From the NCBI RefSeq assembly GCF_009831215.1, contig NZ_WUTW01000009.1, forward strand, positions 123,467 to 187,466: DNA of 64,000 bases, read 5' to 3'. How positions within the stretch are numbered: position 1 is the stretch's first letter; each line of letters starts with the position of its first letter. The position numbers and the translations under genes are program-made. This stretch comes from Actinomadura rayongensis (GTDB lineage Bacteria > Actinomycetota > Actinomycetes > Streptosporangiales > Streptosporangiaceae). The notes under the pieces were generated by a model. The model made no database searches. It was not told the origin of the DNA and saw nothing but the letters and a program-made list of their open reading frames with translations. Shown here piece by piece: positions 17,582-26,218 of this stretch.

Positions 17582-18363
17582 CCGCGCTCTCCTTCCGCCG
17601 CGTCGCGGTGCCGGGCTGGGCGGGTCCGGTCGCCGGGATCGTCGCCGTCCTGCTCTGCTGGGAAGTCCTCGCCGTGACGGTGTTCGCGGGCGGCCACGCC
17701 GTCCCGACCCCGCAGGGCGTGCTGCGGACGCTCGCCGACGACGGCTGGTCGTTCTACGGGCCGCACCTGCGCGGGACGGGCGGCGAGGCGCTGCGCGGCT
17801 TCCTGTGGGGCAACGCGATCGCGACGGCGATGGCGCTGCTGGTCGTGCTCGTCCCGCCGCTGGAGCGGGTCGTGACGCAGCTCGCCGTCGCCAGCTACTG
17901 CCTGCCGATCATCGCGGTCGGGCCGATCCTCACGGTCGTGTTCGACGGCGACACCCCGATGGTGGCGCTGTCGGCGCTGTCGGTGGTGTTCACGACGCTG
18001 ATCGGGATGCTGGCCGGGCTGCGCGCCGCCGACCCGGCGGGGCTCGACCTCGTCCGCGCCTACGGGGGCGGACGGTGGGCGATGCTGCGCCGCGTCCGGT
18101 TCGCCGCCGCGCTGCCGGCGGCGTTCACCGCGCTGAAGATCTCCGCCCCGGCGGCGGTGCTCGGCGCGATCATCGGCGAGTTCATGGGCCGCGTCCCGGC
18201 CGGGCTGGGCCTGGCGATGATCGTGGCGCAGCAGCAGCTCGACGTGGAGCGGACGTGGGGCGTCGCGATCGTGTCCGGCGCGCTCGCGGGCCTGGCGTAC
18301 GCGGGCATCGCGCTGGTCGGACGGCTCGTCACGCCGTGGGCGCCGCGCGGGGAGAACCCGTGA
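17578..18363 (+). CDS. ABC transporter permease (BPD_transp_1), subunit 1
   Basis: The 261-residue protein has about six membrane helices and the EAA-like coupling motif around DLVRAYGGGRWAMLRRVRFAAALP. The GTG start at 17578 overlaps the ATPase stop as GTGA, indicating translational coupling. Two non-identical permeases in this operon imply a heterodimeric channel, as in riboflavin- or pyrimidine-precursor transporters of this superfamily. Confidence 0.9.
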   Translation: MTALSFRRVAVPGWAGPVAGIVAVLLCWEVLAVTVFAGGHAVPTPQGVLRTLADDGWSFYGPHLRGTGGEALRGFLWGNAIATAMALLVVLVPPLERVVTQLAVASYCLPIIAVGPILTVVFDGDTPMVALSALSVVFTTLIGMLAGLRAADPAGLDLVRAYGGGRWAMLRRVRFAAALPAAFTALKISAPAAVLGAIIGEFMGRVPAGLGLAMIVAQQQLDVERTWGVAIVSGALAGLAYAGIALVGRLVTPWAPRGENP

Positions 18364-19151
18364 GCGCGGCGGCCCGGCGGCTCGGGACGACGCTGCTGTC
18401 GCTGGTGCTGTCGCTCGGCCTGGTCGCGGCGGGCTGGACGCTGTTCCTGAAGATCCTGAACGTCAACCCGCTCGTCGCCAAGAGCCCGGCGGACGTCTGG
18501 ACGTACCTGGCCGCCGGCTCGGAGGCGGGCGCGCACCGTTCCACGGTCTGGTCGGGCCTGTGGGTGACGCTACGCGACGCGGGCGCGGGCCTGGTCGCGG
18601 GTCTGGTCGCCGCGGCGGCGGTCGCGGTGGCGTTCGTGCTGTGGCGGACGGCCGAGCGGTCGTTCATGCCGATCGCGATGGTCGTCCGGTCGGTGCCGCT
18701 GGTCGCGATGACCCCGGTGATCACGCTGATCTTCGGCCGCGACCTGCTCGCGACCACGGTGATCAGCGGGATCGTCGTGTTCTTCCCGGCGCTCGTGAAC
18801 GTGGTCTTCGGGCTGCGGTCGGCGTCCGCGCAGGCCGCCGACCTGGTGCGCGCCTACGGGGGCTCGTCGTGGACGACGATGCGCAAGGTGCTCGTCCCGA
18901 GCGCGCTGCCGGCGTTCTTCGCGTCCGCGCGGATCTCGGTGCCGGGCTCGCTGATCGGGGCGCTGCTGGCCGAGTGGCTGGCGACCGGCAAGGGCCTCGG
19001 CTACGCGATGCTGACGGCGGGCAGCTCGTTCCGCTACGACGAGCTGTGGGCGAGCGTCGTCGCGGTGACGCTGGCGTCGCTGGCCGCCTACGGCCTGGTC
19101 GGGGTCGCGGAGGCGGCGGTGCTGGCCCGCTACGCGCCGCGCGACCGCTAG
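18360..19151 (+). CDS. ABC transporter permease (BPD_transp_1), subunit 2
   Basis: The 263-residue second permease resembles the first, with about six helices and the coupling motif ADLVRAYGGSSWTTMRKVLVPSALP. Its GTG start overlaps the previous stop as GTGA. Its TAG stop overlaps the stop of the convergent HxlR gene, the two sharing the palindrome CTAG at 19148-19151. It closes the importer operon. Confidence 0.9.
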   Translation: MSAAARRLGTTLLSLVLSLGLVAAGWTLFLKILNVNPLVAKSPADVWTYLAAGSEAGAHRSTVWSGLWVTLRDAGAGLVAGLVAAAAVAVAFVLWRTAERSFMPIAMVVRSVPLVAMTPVITLIFGRDLLATTVISGIVVFFPALVNVVFGLRSASAQAADLVRAYGGSSWTTMRKVLVPSALPAFFASARISVPGSLIGALLAEWLATGKGLGYAMLTAGSSFRYDELWASVVAVTLASLAAYGLVGVAEAAVLARYAPRDR

Positions 19152-19600
19152 CGGCTGAGGGCGCCGCGTCCGGTGGGGGCGTGCAGGCCCTCGCGGGCGG
19201 GGCGCCCGCAGTGGGCGCAGACGACCTCGGCCGTCAGCGTCTCCCCGCAGGAGTGGACGAACCGGACGGGCGGATCGTCGGGGTTGAGGTACTTGTCGCC
19301 CCACTTCATCAGCGCGATCAGGACGTCGTTCAGCTCGTGCCCCGGCTCGGTGAGGTGGTACTCGTAGCGCGGCGGGTGCTCGCTGTAGCGGCGGCGGCGC
19401 AGGACGCCCGCGTCCTCCAGCTTGCGCAGTCGCGCGGTGAGGATGTCGCGGGACGCGCCGGTGTTGCGGACGATCTGGTCGAACCGGTGGAACCCGTGAC
19501 TGATCTCCCGGACGGCGAGCAGCGACCAGCGCTCGCCGACGATCTCCAGCGCGTCGGCGACCGAGCACTCCCGGGGAAACCGTTCCGCCATGCCGTCCAT
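19148..19600 (-). CDS. HxlR family winged-helix regulator
   Basis: The 150-residue protein shows the HxlR core at about residues 10-105 (ALEIVGERWSLLAVREI, RFDQIVRNTGASRDILTARL, EYHLTEPGHEL). It also has a C-terminal extension with four Cys residues (HSCGE and VCAHCGRPA) that could bind zinc. It lies 49 bp downstream of the thiolase gene on the same strand, so the two probably form an operon. The repeated palindromes upstream of the thiolase (20825-20841 and 20866-20882) are likely its operators, making it an autoregulator. HxlR proteins often sense electrophiles or redox changes. Confidence 0.9.
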   Translation of the reverse strand: MDGMAERFPRECSVADALEIVGERWSLLAVREISHGFHRFDQIVRNTGASRDILTARLRKLEDAGVLRRRRYSEHPPRYEYHLTEPGHELNDVLIALMKWGDKYLNPDDPPVRFVHSCGETLTAEVVCAHCGRPAREGLHAPTGRGALSR

Positions 19601-19649
19601 CCTAGGCGGGCGGGCGGGGGTCGCCCGCCCGCCCGGTGTCAGTGCCGGG

Positions 19650-20813
19650 TCAGAGCCGTTCGAGGATCGTCGCGTTGGCGAGGCCGCCCGCCTCGCACAT
19701 CGTCTGGAGGCCGTAGCGGGCGCCCCGGTCCTCCAGCAGGTGGACGAGCGTGGTCATGATCCGCGCGCCGCTGCCGCCGAGCGGGTGGCCGATGGCGATG
19801 GCGCCGCCGCGCGCGTTCAGCTTCGCGTCCGGGACGCCGGTCTCGCGCTGCCAGGCCAGCACGACGGGCGAGAACGCCTCGTTCACCTCGAAGAGGTCGA
19901 CGTCGTCGACGCCGAGCCCGGCCCGGTCGAGCACCTTGCGGGTCGCGGGGATGATCGCGGTGAGCATGTAGAGCGGGTCGTCCCCGGCGACGGCGAACGA
20001 GTGGAACCGCGCGCGGGGCCGCAGCCCGAGCCGCCGCGCCGTCTCCGCCTCCATGATGAGCAGGGCGGCGGCGCCGTCGTTGACCGGGGACGCGTTGCCC
20101 GCCGTGATGTTCCAGCCGATCTGCGGGAAGCGCTCCTCCATCGCCGGGTCGTAGTACGCGGGCTTGAGCCCGGCCAAGACCTCGGCGGTGGTGCCGGGGC
20201 GGATCGTCTCGTCGCGCTGCCCCGCCCAGGCGACCTCGCGGTCGAACTCCCCGGCGTCCCACGCGGCGGCGGCCTTGCGGTGGGACGCGACGGCGAACGC
20301 GTCCAGTTCCTCGCGCTCCAGCTTCCAGCGCGCGGCGATCAGCTCGGCGCTGATGCCCTGCCCGATGAGGCCGCCGGGGTAGCGGGCGTTCAGCGCGGGG
20401 CCGAACGGGTCGCTGCCGGGCAGGACGGCCGAGCCCATCGGCACCCGCGACATCGACTCGACGCCGCACGCGACCACGACGTCGTAGGCCCCGGAGAGCA
20501 CGCCCTGCGCGGCGAAGTGCGCGGCCTGCTGGGACGAGCCGCACTGCCGGTCCACGGTCGTGCCGGGCACGCTCTCCGGCCAGCCCGCCGCGAGGACGGC
20601 GTTGCGGGTGATGTTGAGCGACTGGTCCCCGGCCTGGGTGACGCAGCCGCCGATGACGTCGTCCACGAGCGCCGGGTCGATGCCCGCCCGCTCGATCAGG
20701 GCGTTGAGAGTGCGCGCGAGCAGGTCCACCGGAAGCTCCTCGTGCAGGGCCCCGGACGGCTTGCCCTTGGCGACGGGGGTCCGCACGGCCTCGACGATCA
20801 CCGCGTCCCGCAT
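19650..20813 (-). CDS. Acetyl-CoA C-acetyltransferase (thiolase II family)
   Basis: The 387-residue protein carries all thiolase signatures: the acyl-accepting Cys in VDRQCGSSQQAAH (about residue 89), the GGAIAIGHPLGGSGAR motif with the catalytic His, and the C-terminal catalytic Cys in MCEAGGLAN. It should make or cleave beta-ketoacyl-CoA in fatty-acid or related oxidation. The ATG start has an AGGAGT site upstream. It leads a two-gene operon with the HxlR regulator and is preceded by twin operators. The preferred chain length is unknown. Confidence 0.93.
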   Translation of the reverse strand: MRDAVIVEAVRTPVAKGKPSGALHEELPVDLLARTLNALIERAGIDPALVDDVIGGCVTQAGDQSLNITRNAVLAAGWPESVPGTTVDRQCGSSQQAAHFAAQGVLSGAYDVVVACGVESMSRVPMGSAVLPGSDPFGPALNARYPGGLIGQGISAELIAARWKLEREELDAFAVASHRKAAAAWDAGEFDREVAWAGQRDETIRPGTTAEVLAGLKPAYYDPAMEERFPQIGWNITAGNASPVNDGAAALLIMEAETARRLGLRPRARFHSFAVAGDDPLYMLTAIIPATRKVLDRAGLGVDDVDLFEVNEAFSPVVLAWQRETGVPDAKLNARGGAIAIGHPLGGSGARIMTTLVHLLEDRGARYGLQTMCEAGGLANATILERL

Positions 20814-20824
20814 GACTCCTCCTA

Positions 20825-20841
20825 GGTTGGATAATCCAACT
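20825..20841. promoter_or_regulatory. Operator candidate A upstream of thiolase-hxlR operon
   Basis: The 17-bp site GGTTGGATAATCCAACT contains the perfect palindrome GTTGGAT-A-ATCCAAC. It is a near copy of the site 41 bp away, and together they flank the probable promoter of the thiolase operon. The half-site TTGGAT suits a winged-helix dimer of the HxlR/MarR type. Confidence 0.7.
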
Positions 20842-20865
20842 GACTACGTCCACTGTGCCGCGCCG

Positions 20866-20882
20866 AGTTGGATAACACAACT
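20866..20882. promoter_or_regulatory. Operator candidate B upstream of thiolase-hxlR operon
   Basis: The 17-bp site AGTTGGATAACACAACT matches operator A at 14 of 17 positions and has the outer inverted repeat GAGTTG-N7-CAACTC (20865-20883). It lies 40 bp before the divergent PH-like gene, so it could affect both directions. Confidence 0.68.
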
Positions 20883-20921
20883 CACCGGTAACGTGCGGGT
20901 CGTCACACGCGCCCGGCTACC

Positions 20922-21380
20922 GTGGCGGACGTGACCGAAGACGACGCGGCGGCCTGGCGCGTGCCGCCCGCGCACACCGTGCTGAAGTTCGCCGGAGCGG
21001 TGGTCGTCGCCGCCGTCGCCCTGCTCGCCCGCGACGCGGCGGGGACGCTGCTGGCCGGGGTGGCGGCGGTGGGGCTCGCCGGCCTCGCGCTGCGCGACGT
21101 CCTCGCGCCCGAACGGCTGAGCGCCGACGCCGGCGGCGTGACGGTCGTCGCGGGCTACGCCGGACGGCGCGACCTCGCCTGGCCGGAGATCACCGAGATC
21201 GCGGTGGACGAGCGGCGCCGCGCCCTCGTCCGCAGCCGCCTGCTGGAGATCCGCACCGAGGACGACCTGTACCTGCTCAGCGCCTACGACCTCGGCGCGG
21301 ACGTCGCCGACGTCGCCGAAGAACTGGACCGGCGGCGCGCGGCGGCTCAGCCGGGAAGGTCGTCCTCGGCCGACGGGTAG
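20922..21380 (+). CDS. PH domain-containing membrane protein
   Basis: The 152-residue protein has two adjacent hydrophobic helices at about residues 22-62. A small beta-rich domain follows (VTVVAGYAGRRDLAWPEITEI and LLEIRTEDDLYLLSAYDLG), matching the bacterial PH-like domain seen in low-molecular-weight antigen-type proteins of actinobacteria. The W-x-EI motif is typical. The precise role is unknown. The gene overlaps the convergent ribokinase gene by 34 bases. GTG 20922 is taken as start; GTG 20931 is an alternative. Confidence 0.75.
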   Translation: MADVTEDDAAAWRVPPAHTVLKFAGAVVVAAVALLARDAAGTLLAGVAAVGLAGLALRDVLAPERLSADAGGVTVVAGYAGRRDLAWPEITEIAVDERRRALVRSRLLEIRTEDDLYLLSAYDLGADVADVAEELDRRRAAAQPGRSSSADG

Positions 21381-22231
21381 GACGCCTGCGCGCCCGGCGA
21401 CCGGACCGCCGCCGCGCCCACCCGCACCGCGTACCGCGCCGCGTCCGCGACGCCGTCCCCGCGCGCGAGCCGCAGGCACAGGGCGGCGGTGAACGCGTCG
21501 CCCGCGCCGGTCGTGTCGACGGCCTCCACGCGCGGCGCCGGGACGAACGCCTCGCCGGTGCCGTCCGCGACGCACGCGCCGTCCGCGCCGAGCGTGACGA
21601 CCACCGCGCGCGGGCCAAGGGCGAGCAGCGCGGCGGGCGCGCGGGCGGCGCCGGGCAGCAGCAGCCCGGCCTCGTGCTCGTTGACGACCAGCACGTCGCA
21701 CAGCCCGAGCAGCGCCGTGCTCGCGGCCGGGACCGGGGACAGGTTCAGGACCGTCCGGGCGCCCGCGTCGGACGCCGCGCGGGCGGCGGCGAGCACGGTC
21801 TCGACCGGGATCTCCGCCTGGAGCGACACGACGCGCGCCCCGGCCAGGAACGCCGGGTCCACGTCGGCGGGCGTGAGCCGCGCGTTGGCGCCGGGCGCGA
21901 CGATGATGCTGTTCTCCCCGTCCGGCCCGACGGCGATGAACGCGACGCCGGTGGGCGCCGGGGTCGTCAGCAGCGCGCGGGTGTCGACGCCCACGATCGC
22001 GAGGGCGTCGCGCAGCAGCTCGCCGTGACCGTCGTCGCCGACGCGGCCGAGCAGCGCGACGCGCCCGCCGAGCAGCGCCGCCGCGACCGCCTGGTTCGCG
22101 CCCTTGCCGCCGGGGTGGGTGTCGAAGTCCGAGCCGAGCACGGTCTCCCCGGGGCCCGGCCGCCGCTCCACCCGGACGACCAGGTCGGCGTTCGCGGAAC
22201 CGACCACGACGACCTCGTGCCCGTCAGCCAC
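21347..22231 (-). CDS. rbsK: Ribokinase (PfkB family)
   Basis: The 294-residue sugar kinase shows the N-terminal PfkB motif (VVGSANADLVVRVERRPGPG, DTHPGGKGANQAVAAALLG) and the C-terminal motif VDTTGAGDAFTAAL with the catalytic Asp at about residue 240. The NANADL/GGKGAN signatures favour ribokinase over other PfkB members. It would phosphorylate D-ribose to ribose 5-phosphate. The GTG start overlaps the upstream 91-residue ORF by 8 bases. No ribose transporter lies nearby. Confidence 0.9.
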   Translation of the reverse strand: MADGHEVVVVGSANADLVVRVERRPGPGETVLGSDFDTHPGGKGANQAVAAALLGGRVALLGRVGDDGHGELLRDALAIVGVDTRALLTTPAPTGVAFIAVGPDGENSIIVAPGANARLTPADVDPAFLAGARVVSLQAEIPVETVLAAARAASDAGARTVLNLSPVPAASTALLGLCDVLVVNEHEAGLLLPGAARAPAALLALGPRAVVVTLGADGACVADGTGEAFVPAPRVEAVDTTGAGDAFTAALCLRLARGDGVADAARYAVRVGAAAVRSPGAQASYPSAEDDLPG

Positions 22232-22499
22232 CCGCGCCTCCTTCGTCCGGCACCAGTTCGGCGAGGTCGACGGCCGCCGCCAGATCGTCCACGGTGGCGT
22301 GGTACCCGCGGCCGACGAGCGCGCCGCGCGCCGTGACGAGGAACGCGTCCCGGACGTCCGGCGGGACGCCCGCGTGCGCCGCCCAGACGCGGTGCGCGCC
22401 GGTCAGCCGCACGGCCGCCACCCGGATCCCGTGCGGTCCGGACCACCGTGCCGCCTCCATGATCATCACACTACGCCCGGTGACCGGCGCCGGGCTCAC
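22224..22499 (-). CDS. Small uncharacterised protein between tetR and rbsK
   Basis: This 91-residue frame sits between two genes on the same strand. The GTG start overlaps the TetR stop as GTGA and its end overlaps the ribokinase start by 8 bases, so the three genes look translationally coupled. Starts at ATG 22466 or ATG 22460 are also possible. The sequence (RVAAVRLTGAHRVWAAHAG and LVGRGYHATVDDLAAAVDLAELVPDE) is compact and well coded but matches no family I recognise. Confidence 0.65.
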   Translation of the reverse strand: MSPAPVTGRSVMIMEAARWSGPHGIRVAAVRLTGAHRVWAAHAGVPPDVRDAFLVTARGALVGRGYHATVDDLAAAVDLAELVPDEGGAGG

Positions 22500-23107
22500 G
22501 GGGTCAGGCCGCGCGCCGCCGCCGCGACGGCCAGGAACAGTTCCGTGCAGTCGTCCAGCAGCGTGTCGTCCCGCGCGGGATCGTCGAGCCAGGCGGTGAG
22601 CGTCTCGGCGAACGCGCCGACGAGGAAGCGGGCGGCGAACTCGCGCTGCCGCGCCGTCGCGCCCGCGCCGAGCCGTTCGCCGACGAGCCCGGCGATGCGG
22701 CGGCCGGCCGCCAGCCGGCGCGCGGCGAGCGGCGGGCTCGCGAGCGCGAGGGCGAGCACGACGCGGCCCTTGCGCGGGTCGTCGCCGAGCAGGCCGATGA
22801 CGCTGCCGAGCGCGGCGCGCACCCGGCCGCGCGCGTCGCCGGGCGCGGCGGCCAGGGCCGCGTGGCCGCGCGCGACCATCTCGTCCACGACGGCGTCGAA
22901 CACGGCCCCGGTCAGCGCGTCGATGTCGGGGAAGCTCTCATAGAAGTAGCGGGGCGTCAGCCGGGCGGCCTCGCACACCTTGCGCACGGTCGCGGCCTGG
23001 AGGCCGCCGGTGCCGAGCAGGTCCAGCCCCGCCGCGAGGAGCCGGGCGCGCCGCTCGGCGCGGCGGTCGGCGGCCCCGACTCCGCCGTAGGTGCGCATGG
23101 CGACCAT
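22496..23107 (-). CDS. TetR family transcriptional regulator
   Basis: The roughly 200-residue protein has an N-terminal TetR HTH (RLLAAGLDLLGTGGLQAATV, VCEAARLTPRYFYESFPDID) and an Ala-rich helical ligand domain. ATG 23107 or the in-frame ATG 23098 can serve as start. It is divergent from the MpaB-type oxygenase, with 66 bp between the starts, and may repress it. A small inverted repeat (ACACAGGTGT) overlaps the putative promoter there. It heads the gene set that ends with ribokinase. Confidence 0.88.
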   Translation of the reverse strand: MVAMRTYGGVGAADRRAERRARLLAAGLDLLGTGGLQAATVRKVCEAARLTPRYFYESFPDIDALTGAVFDAVVDEMVARGHAALAAAPGDARGRVRAALGSVIGLLGDDPRKGRVVLALALASPPLAARRLAAGRRIAGLVGERLGAGATARQREFAARFLVGAFAETLTAWLDDPARDDTLLDDCTELFLAVAAAARGLTP

Positions 23108-23108
23108 C

Positions 23109-23137
23109 TTGACACAGGTGTTTCCTGATCGTTTACT
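23109..23137 (+). promoter_or_regulatory. Putative sigma-70-type promoter for the MpaB-like gene
   Basis: A perfect -35 hexamer TTGACA (23109-23114) is followed after 17 bases by a weaker -10 TTTACT (23132-23137), with the start codon 36 bp further on. The imperfect palindrome ACACAGGTGT overlaps the -35 end and could be a TetR operator. Confidence 0.4.
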
Positions 23138-23173
23138 TCTGATAACGACCGTTGCCAGACCGAGGGGGTCAGC

Positions 23174-23977
23174 ATGGGCGAGTCCCGCGCCGTCGACGAC
23201 GCGCTGACCTGGTTCGCGCTGAACGCCGCGACGGCGAACGTCGTCATGCAGCTCGCCCGGCTGCCCGTCGGGCACGGCGTCGCCGCGAGCCGCGTCCCGA
23301 GCGGACGCGCCGACCTGCACCCGGTCAAGCGGCTGCGCACCACGCTCAGCTACATGGCGATCGCCTGGTGGGGCGACGCCGGCGAACGGGACACGATGCG
23401 CCGCGAGGTCGACCGCTCGCACCGGCACGTCCACTCGCTGCCCGGCGACCCCGTCCGCTACAACGCCTTCGACCGCGACCTCCAGCTCTGGGTCGCGGCG
23501 TGCCTGTACCAGGGGACGGTCGACGTCCTCACGGCCCTGCGCCGCGACACCGATCTGGACGCCGTCTACGCCCACGCGTCCCGCCTGGCCACCACCCTCC
23601 AGGTGCCCGCCGACCGGTGGCCCGCCGACCGCGCCGCGTTCGCCGCCTACTGGGACGGCGCCGTGGGCGAGATCGCGACCGACGCCGTCACCCGCGCCTA
23701 CCTGCGCGACCTGATCGCGCTGCGCGGGCTCCCCCGGCCCGTCCGCCGCGCGGCGGGCCCGTTCCACCGCTTCGTCACCACCGGCTTCCTCCCGCCGGCG
23801 TTCCGCGCCGAGCTGGACCTGCCCTGGACCGCGTCCGACCAGCGGCGCTTCGACGCCCTCACCCGCGCCGCCGCCGTCGCCGACCGCGCGCTGCCCCGCG
23901 CGGCCCGCCGCTTCCCCTGGAACCTCTACCTGCGGGACGCGCGCCGACGCATCCGCCGGGGCCGTCCGATCGTCTGA
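23174..23977 (+). CDS. Oxygenase MpaB family protein (DUF2236)
   Basis: The 267-residue protein matches the MpaB/Lcp-like DUF2236 family: SGRADLHPVKRLRTTLSYMAIAWWGD, then VDRSHRHVHS, WVAACLYQGTVDV and the C-terminal RRFPWNLYLRDARRR. Relatives are haem proteins that cleave rubber or act in mycophenolate biosynthesis. Many actinobacterial members have no known substrate. The conserved histidines needed for haem binding appear to be present. A GAGGGGG site supports ATG 23174. It is probably controlled by the divergent TetR protein. Confidence 0.85.
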   Translation: MGESRAVDDALTWFALNAATANVVMQLARLPVGHGVAASRVPSGRADLHPVKRLRTTLSYMAIAWWGDAGERDTMRREVDRSHRHVHSLPGDPVRYNAFDRDLQLWVAACLYQGTVDVLTALRRDTDLDAVYAHASRLATTLQVPADRWPADRAAFAAYWDGAVGEIATDAVTRAYLRDLIALRGLPRPVRRAAGPFHRFVTTGFLPPAFRAELDLPWTASDQRRFDALTRAAAVADRALPRAARRFPWNLYLRDARRRIRRGRPIV

Positions 23978-24127
23978 ACGTCTGGGGGGAGGCGCGACGG
24001 GTTCGACGCGGCTCGGGGGACGGCGGAACCATCGCCGCACCTCCCGCTCCGAGCGGCGTGCCCGCGTTCGGGGCCCCTATGCGCCCGACCCCTGTAACCT
24101 GCACCACCCGCGAGACGAAGGGACGCC

Positions 24128-24895
24128 ATGACCGCCTCCTATGTGGTGACGGGCGGCGCGCGCGGCGTCGGCCGTGCGATCACCGAACGTCTGGCCCGGG
24201 ACGCGGCGGCGGTCGTCGTCCTGGAACGCGACGCCGACGCGCTCGGCTGGATCCGCGACCACCCGGCCCGGATCGTCGCGGTGACGGGCGACGCGGCCGA
24301 CGAAACGGTCGCCGAGCGGGCCGCCGACCGCGCCGAGGCCGTCGCGCCGCTCGCCGGATGGGTCAACAACGCCGCCGTGTTCGGGGGCGTCCACGCCCCC
24401 GAGGATCCGGCGCGCGACCTCATCGGCCTCATCGCCCGCAACGTCGACCCGGCCGTCGTCGGCTGCGTCACGGCCGTCCGCCGGTTCCTGCGCGCGGGAC
24501 GCGGCGGCGCGATCGTCAACGTGTCGTCGCACCAGGCGGCGCGTCCGGTGCGGGGCTCGCTCCCGTACGCGACGGCCAAGGCCGCGATCGAGGGCCTCAC
24601 CCGCGCGCTCGCCGTGGACCACGGGCCGCGGGGCGTGCGGGTCAACGCCGTCGCGCTCGGCTCGATCACCACCGAGCGCTACGAGACCTTCCTCGCCGGG
24701 CAGGACCCGGCGGAAGCGGGGCGCGTCGAGGACGAGATGCGGCGGCTGCACCCGCTCGGCCGCGTCGGGCGCCCGGACGAGGTCGCCGCCGTCGTCGCCC
24801 ACCTGCTCTCGGCCGAGGCGAGCTTCGTCACCGGAGCGGTGATCCCGGTGGACGGCGGACGGGCCGCGCTCGGCCGCGACCCGGAGGAAGCGTGA
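24128..24895 (+). CDS. SDR family NAD(P)-dependent oxidoreductase
   Basis: This 255-residue classical short-chain dehydrogenase has the nucleotide motif VTGGARGVGRAI, the NNAAVF motif, the catalytic Ser in VNVSSHQAA, YATAK for the Tyr-Lys pair, and the C-terminal VIPVDGG. The substrate is not predictable. It is preceded by a GAAGGGACGCC ribosome site. It lies 150 bp after the MpaB-like gene and could be cotranscribed with it. Confidence 0.92.
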   Translation: MTASYVVTGGARGVGRAITERLARDAAAVVVLERDADALGWIRDHPARIVAVTGDAADETVAERAADRAEAVAPLAGWVNNAAVFGGVHAPEDPARDLIGLIARNVDPAVVGCVTAVRRFLRAGRGGAIVNVSSHQAARPVRGSLPYATAKAAIEGLTRALAVDHGPRGVRVNAVALGSITTERYETFLAGQDPAEAGRVEDEMRRLHPLGRVGRPDEVAAVVAHLLSAEASFVTGAVIPVDGGRAALGRDPEEA

Positions 24896-24937
24896 ACCTC
24901 CCGCACGCTGCGTGACCGGACGGTTAGGGTGGACGCC

Positions 24938-25351
24938 ATGATGATCATGCGGCGCGCGGCGGTCGCGGCCCTGTTCCTCGTCCCGCTGTCCTGCGGAACC
25001 TCCCCGGCGCGCGGCGACGGGACGGTCCGGGCCGGCGCGGAGTTCCAGCTCGCGCCCGGACGGTCCGTGCGGTTCGAGGACGGCGCCGCCACGCTGCGGT
25101 TCGACCGGGTCGGCGCCGACAGCCGGTGCCCCGAGGGAGTCCAGTGCGTCTGGGCGGGCGACGCGACCGTCGTCCTCACCGCGACCGAACGCGGGCGCGC
25201 CGCGCGGACGTTCGAGCTGCACACGACCGCCGAGCCGGCGGCGGAGACGGTCGGCGGCCACCGCGTGCGGTTGACCGGCCTCGCTCCGGGCAAGCCGTCC
25301 GGGGGCCGGATCGCCCCCGGCGCGTACCGTGCCCGACTCCGCCTGGATTGA
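24938..25351 (+). CDS. Secreted or lipid-anchored protein of unknown function
   Basis: The 137-residue product starts with Arg residues and a hydrophobic helix ending FLVPLSCG, an imperfect lipobox. The mature domain contains the conserved stretch DSRCPEGVQCVWAGDA with two Cys residues, shared by a family of small exported beta-sandwich-like proteins whose function is not established. ATG 24938 is preferred over GTG 24929. It stands alone, 43 bp after the SDR gene. Confidence 0.7.
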   Translation: MMIMRRAAVAALFLVPLSCGTSPARGDGTVRAGAEFQLAPGRSVRFEDGAATLRFDRVGADSRCPEGVQCVWAGDATVVLTATERGRAARTFELHTTAEPAAETVGGHRVRLTGLAPGKPSGGRIAPGAYRARLRLD

Positions 25352-25450
25352 CGGAACCGGCGGCCGTGCCGGGCCGTCCCCTGGAAAGATGCTCGGTGAC
25401 GGGCGGACGTGGAACGCTCCGCCCGACGGGAACGGGGACGGGGAGAGCCC

Positions 25451-26050
25451 ATGAGCACCGCACTGTTTCTGGTCCGGCACGGCCAGACGATCTGGCACGC
25501 CGAGAACCGCTACGCCGGAGTGAGCGATGTCGCACTGACCGACACCGGCCGCGAGCAGGCCGAACGGCTCGGGGGGTGGGCGGCCGGGGCCAAGCTCGAC
25601 GCCGTCTGGTGCTCCCCGCTCGGCCGCACGCGCGTCACCGCCGAGCCCGCCGCCCGCGCGGCCGGCTGCGTCCCGCGCGTGGACGGGGAGCTGGCCGAGG
25701 TCGACTTCGGCGTCGCCGAGGGCCGCACGCTCGCCGAACTCCCGCCCGCGGCGGTCGCGGCGTTCCGCGCCGACCCCGTGACCGGCGCGTTCGAGGGCGC
25801 CGAGAACCCCCTGGACGCGGCGGCGCGCGGCGCGCGGGCGCTGCGCCGGATCGCCGCCGAGCACGACGAGGGCCGCGTGCTCGTCGTCGCGCACAACACG
25901 CTGCTGCGGCTCGCCCTGTGCGAACTGCTCGGCATCGCGCCCGGACGGTACCGGACGGTCTTCCCCGCGCTGCGCAACTGCGCGCTCACCGAGATCCGCG
26001 TGGACGGCGACGCGACCGGCCTGCTCTCCTACAACCTCCCGGCCTCTTGA
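25451..26050 (+). CDS. Histidine phosphatase family protein (phosphoglycerate mutase-like)
   Basis: The 199-residue protein carries the phosphohistidine motif LVRHGQTIWHAENRYAG, the acidic residue in EVDFGVAEGRT, and the second catalytic His in VVAHNTLLRLAL. It fits the broad-specificity cofactor-independent branch (GpmB/alpha-ribazole phosphatase-like). ATG 25451 follows GGGGAGAGCCC. Substrate unknown. A second, distinct member lies at 39861-40550. Confidence 0.9.
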   Translation: MSTALFLVRHGQTIWHAENRYAGVSDVALTDTGREQAERLGGWAAGAKLDAVWCSPLGRTRVTAEPAARAAGCVPRVDGELAEVDFGVAEGRTLAELPPAAVAAFRADPVTGAFEGAENPLDAAARGARALRRIAAEHDEGRVLVVAHNTLLRLALCELLGIAPGRYRTVFPALRNCALTEIRVDGDATGLLSYNLPAS

Positions 26051-26218
26051 CCTCTCACTGACCATCCCCTGACGATCTGAAGACCGAACCAGGGCGTTAG
26101 CATCATGGCCCTGTCCCGCCGGGCGCGGGATCGGTAAGGTGATCGGCGATTCGGGCGGACCGGTCGCACGGCCGGTCCCGGCGCGTCGATCGCCTGTCAG
26201 CGTGGGAGTGTGGACGTG

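Noticed and set aside
26090..26113. Inverted repeat CAGGGC-N12-GCCCTG upstream of the LAL regulator
   Set aside because: Short GC arms with a long centre are expected often at this base composition. It may be an operator or terminator, but nothing else supports it.
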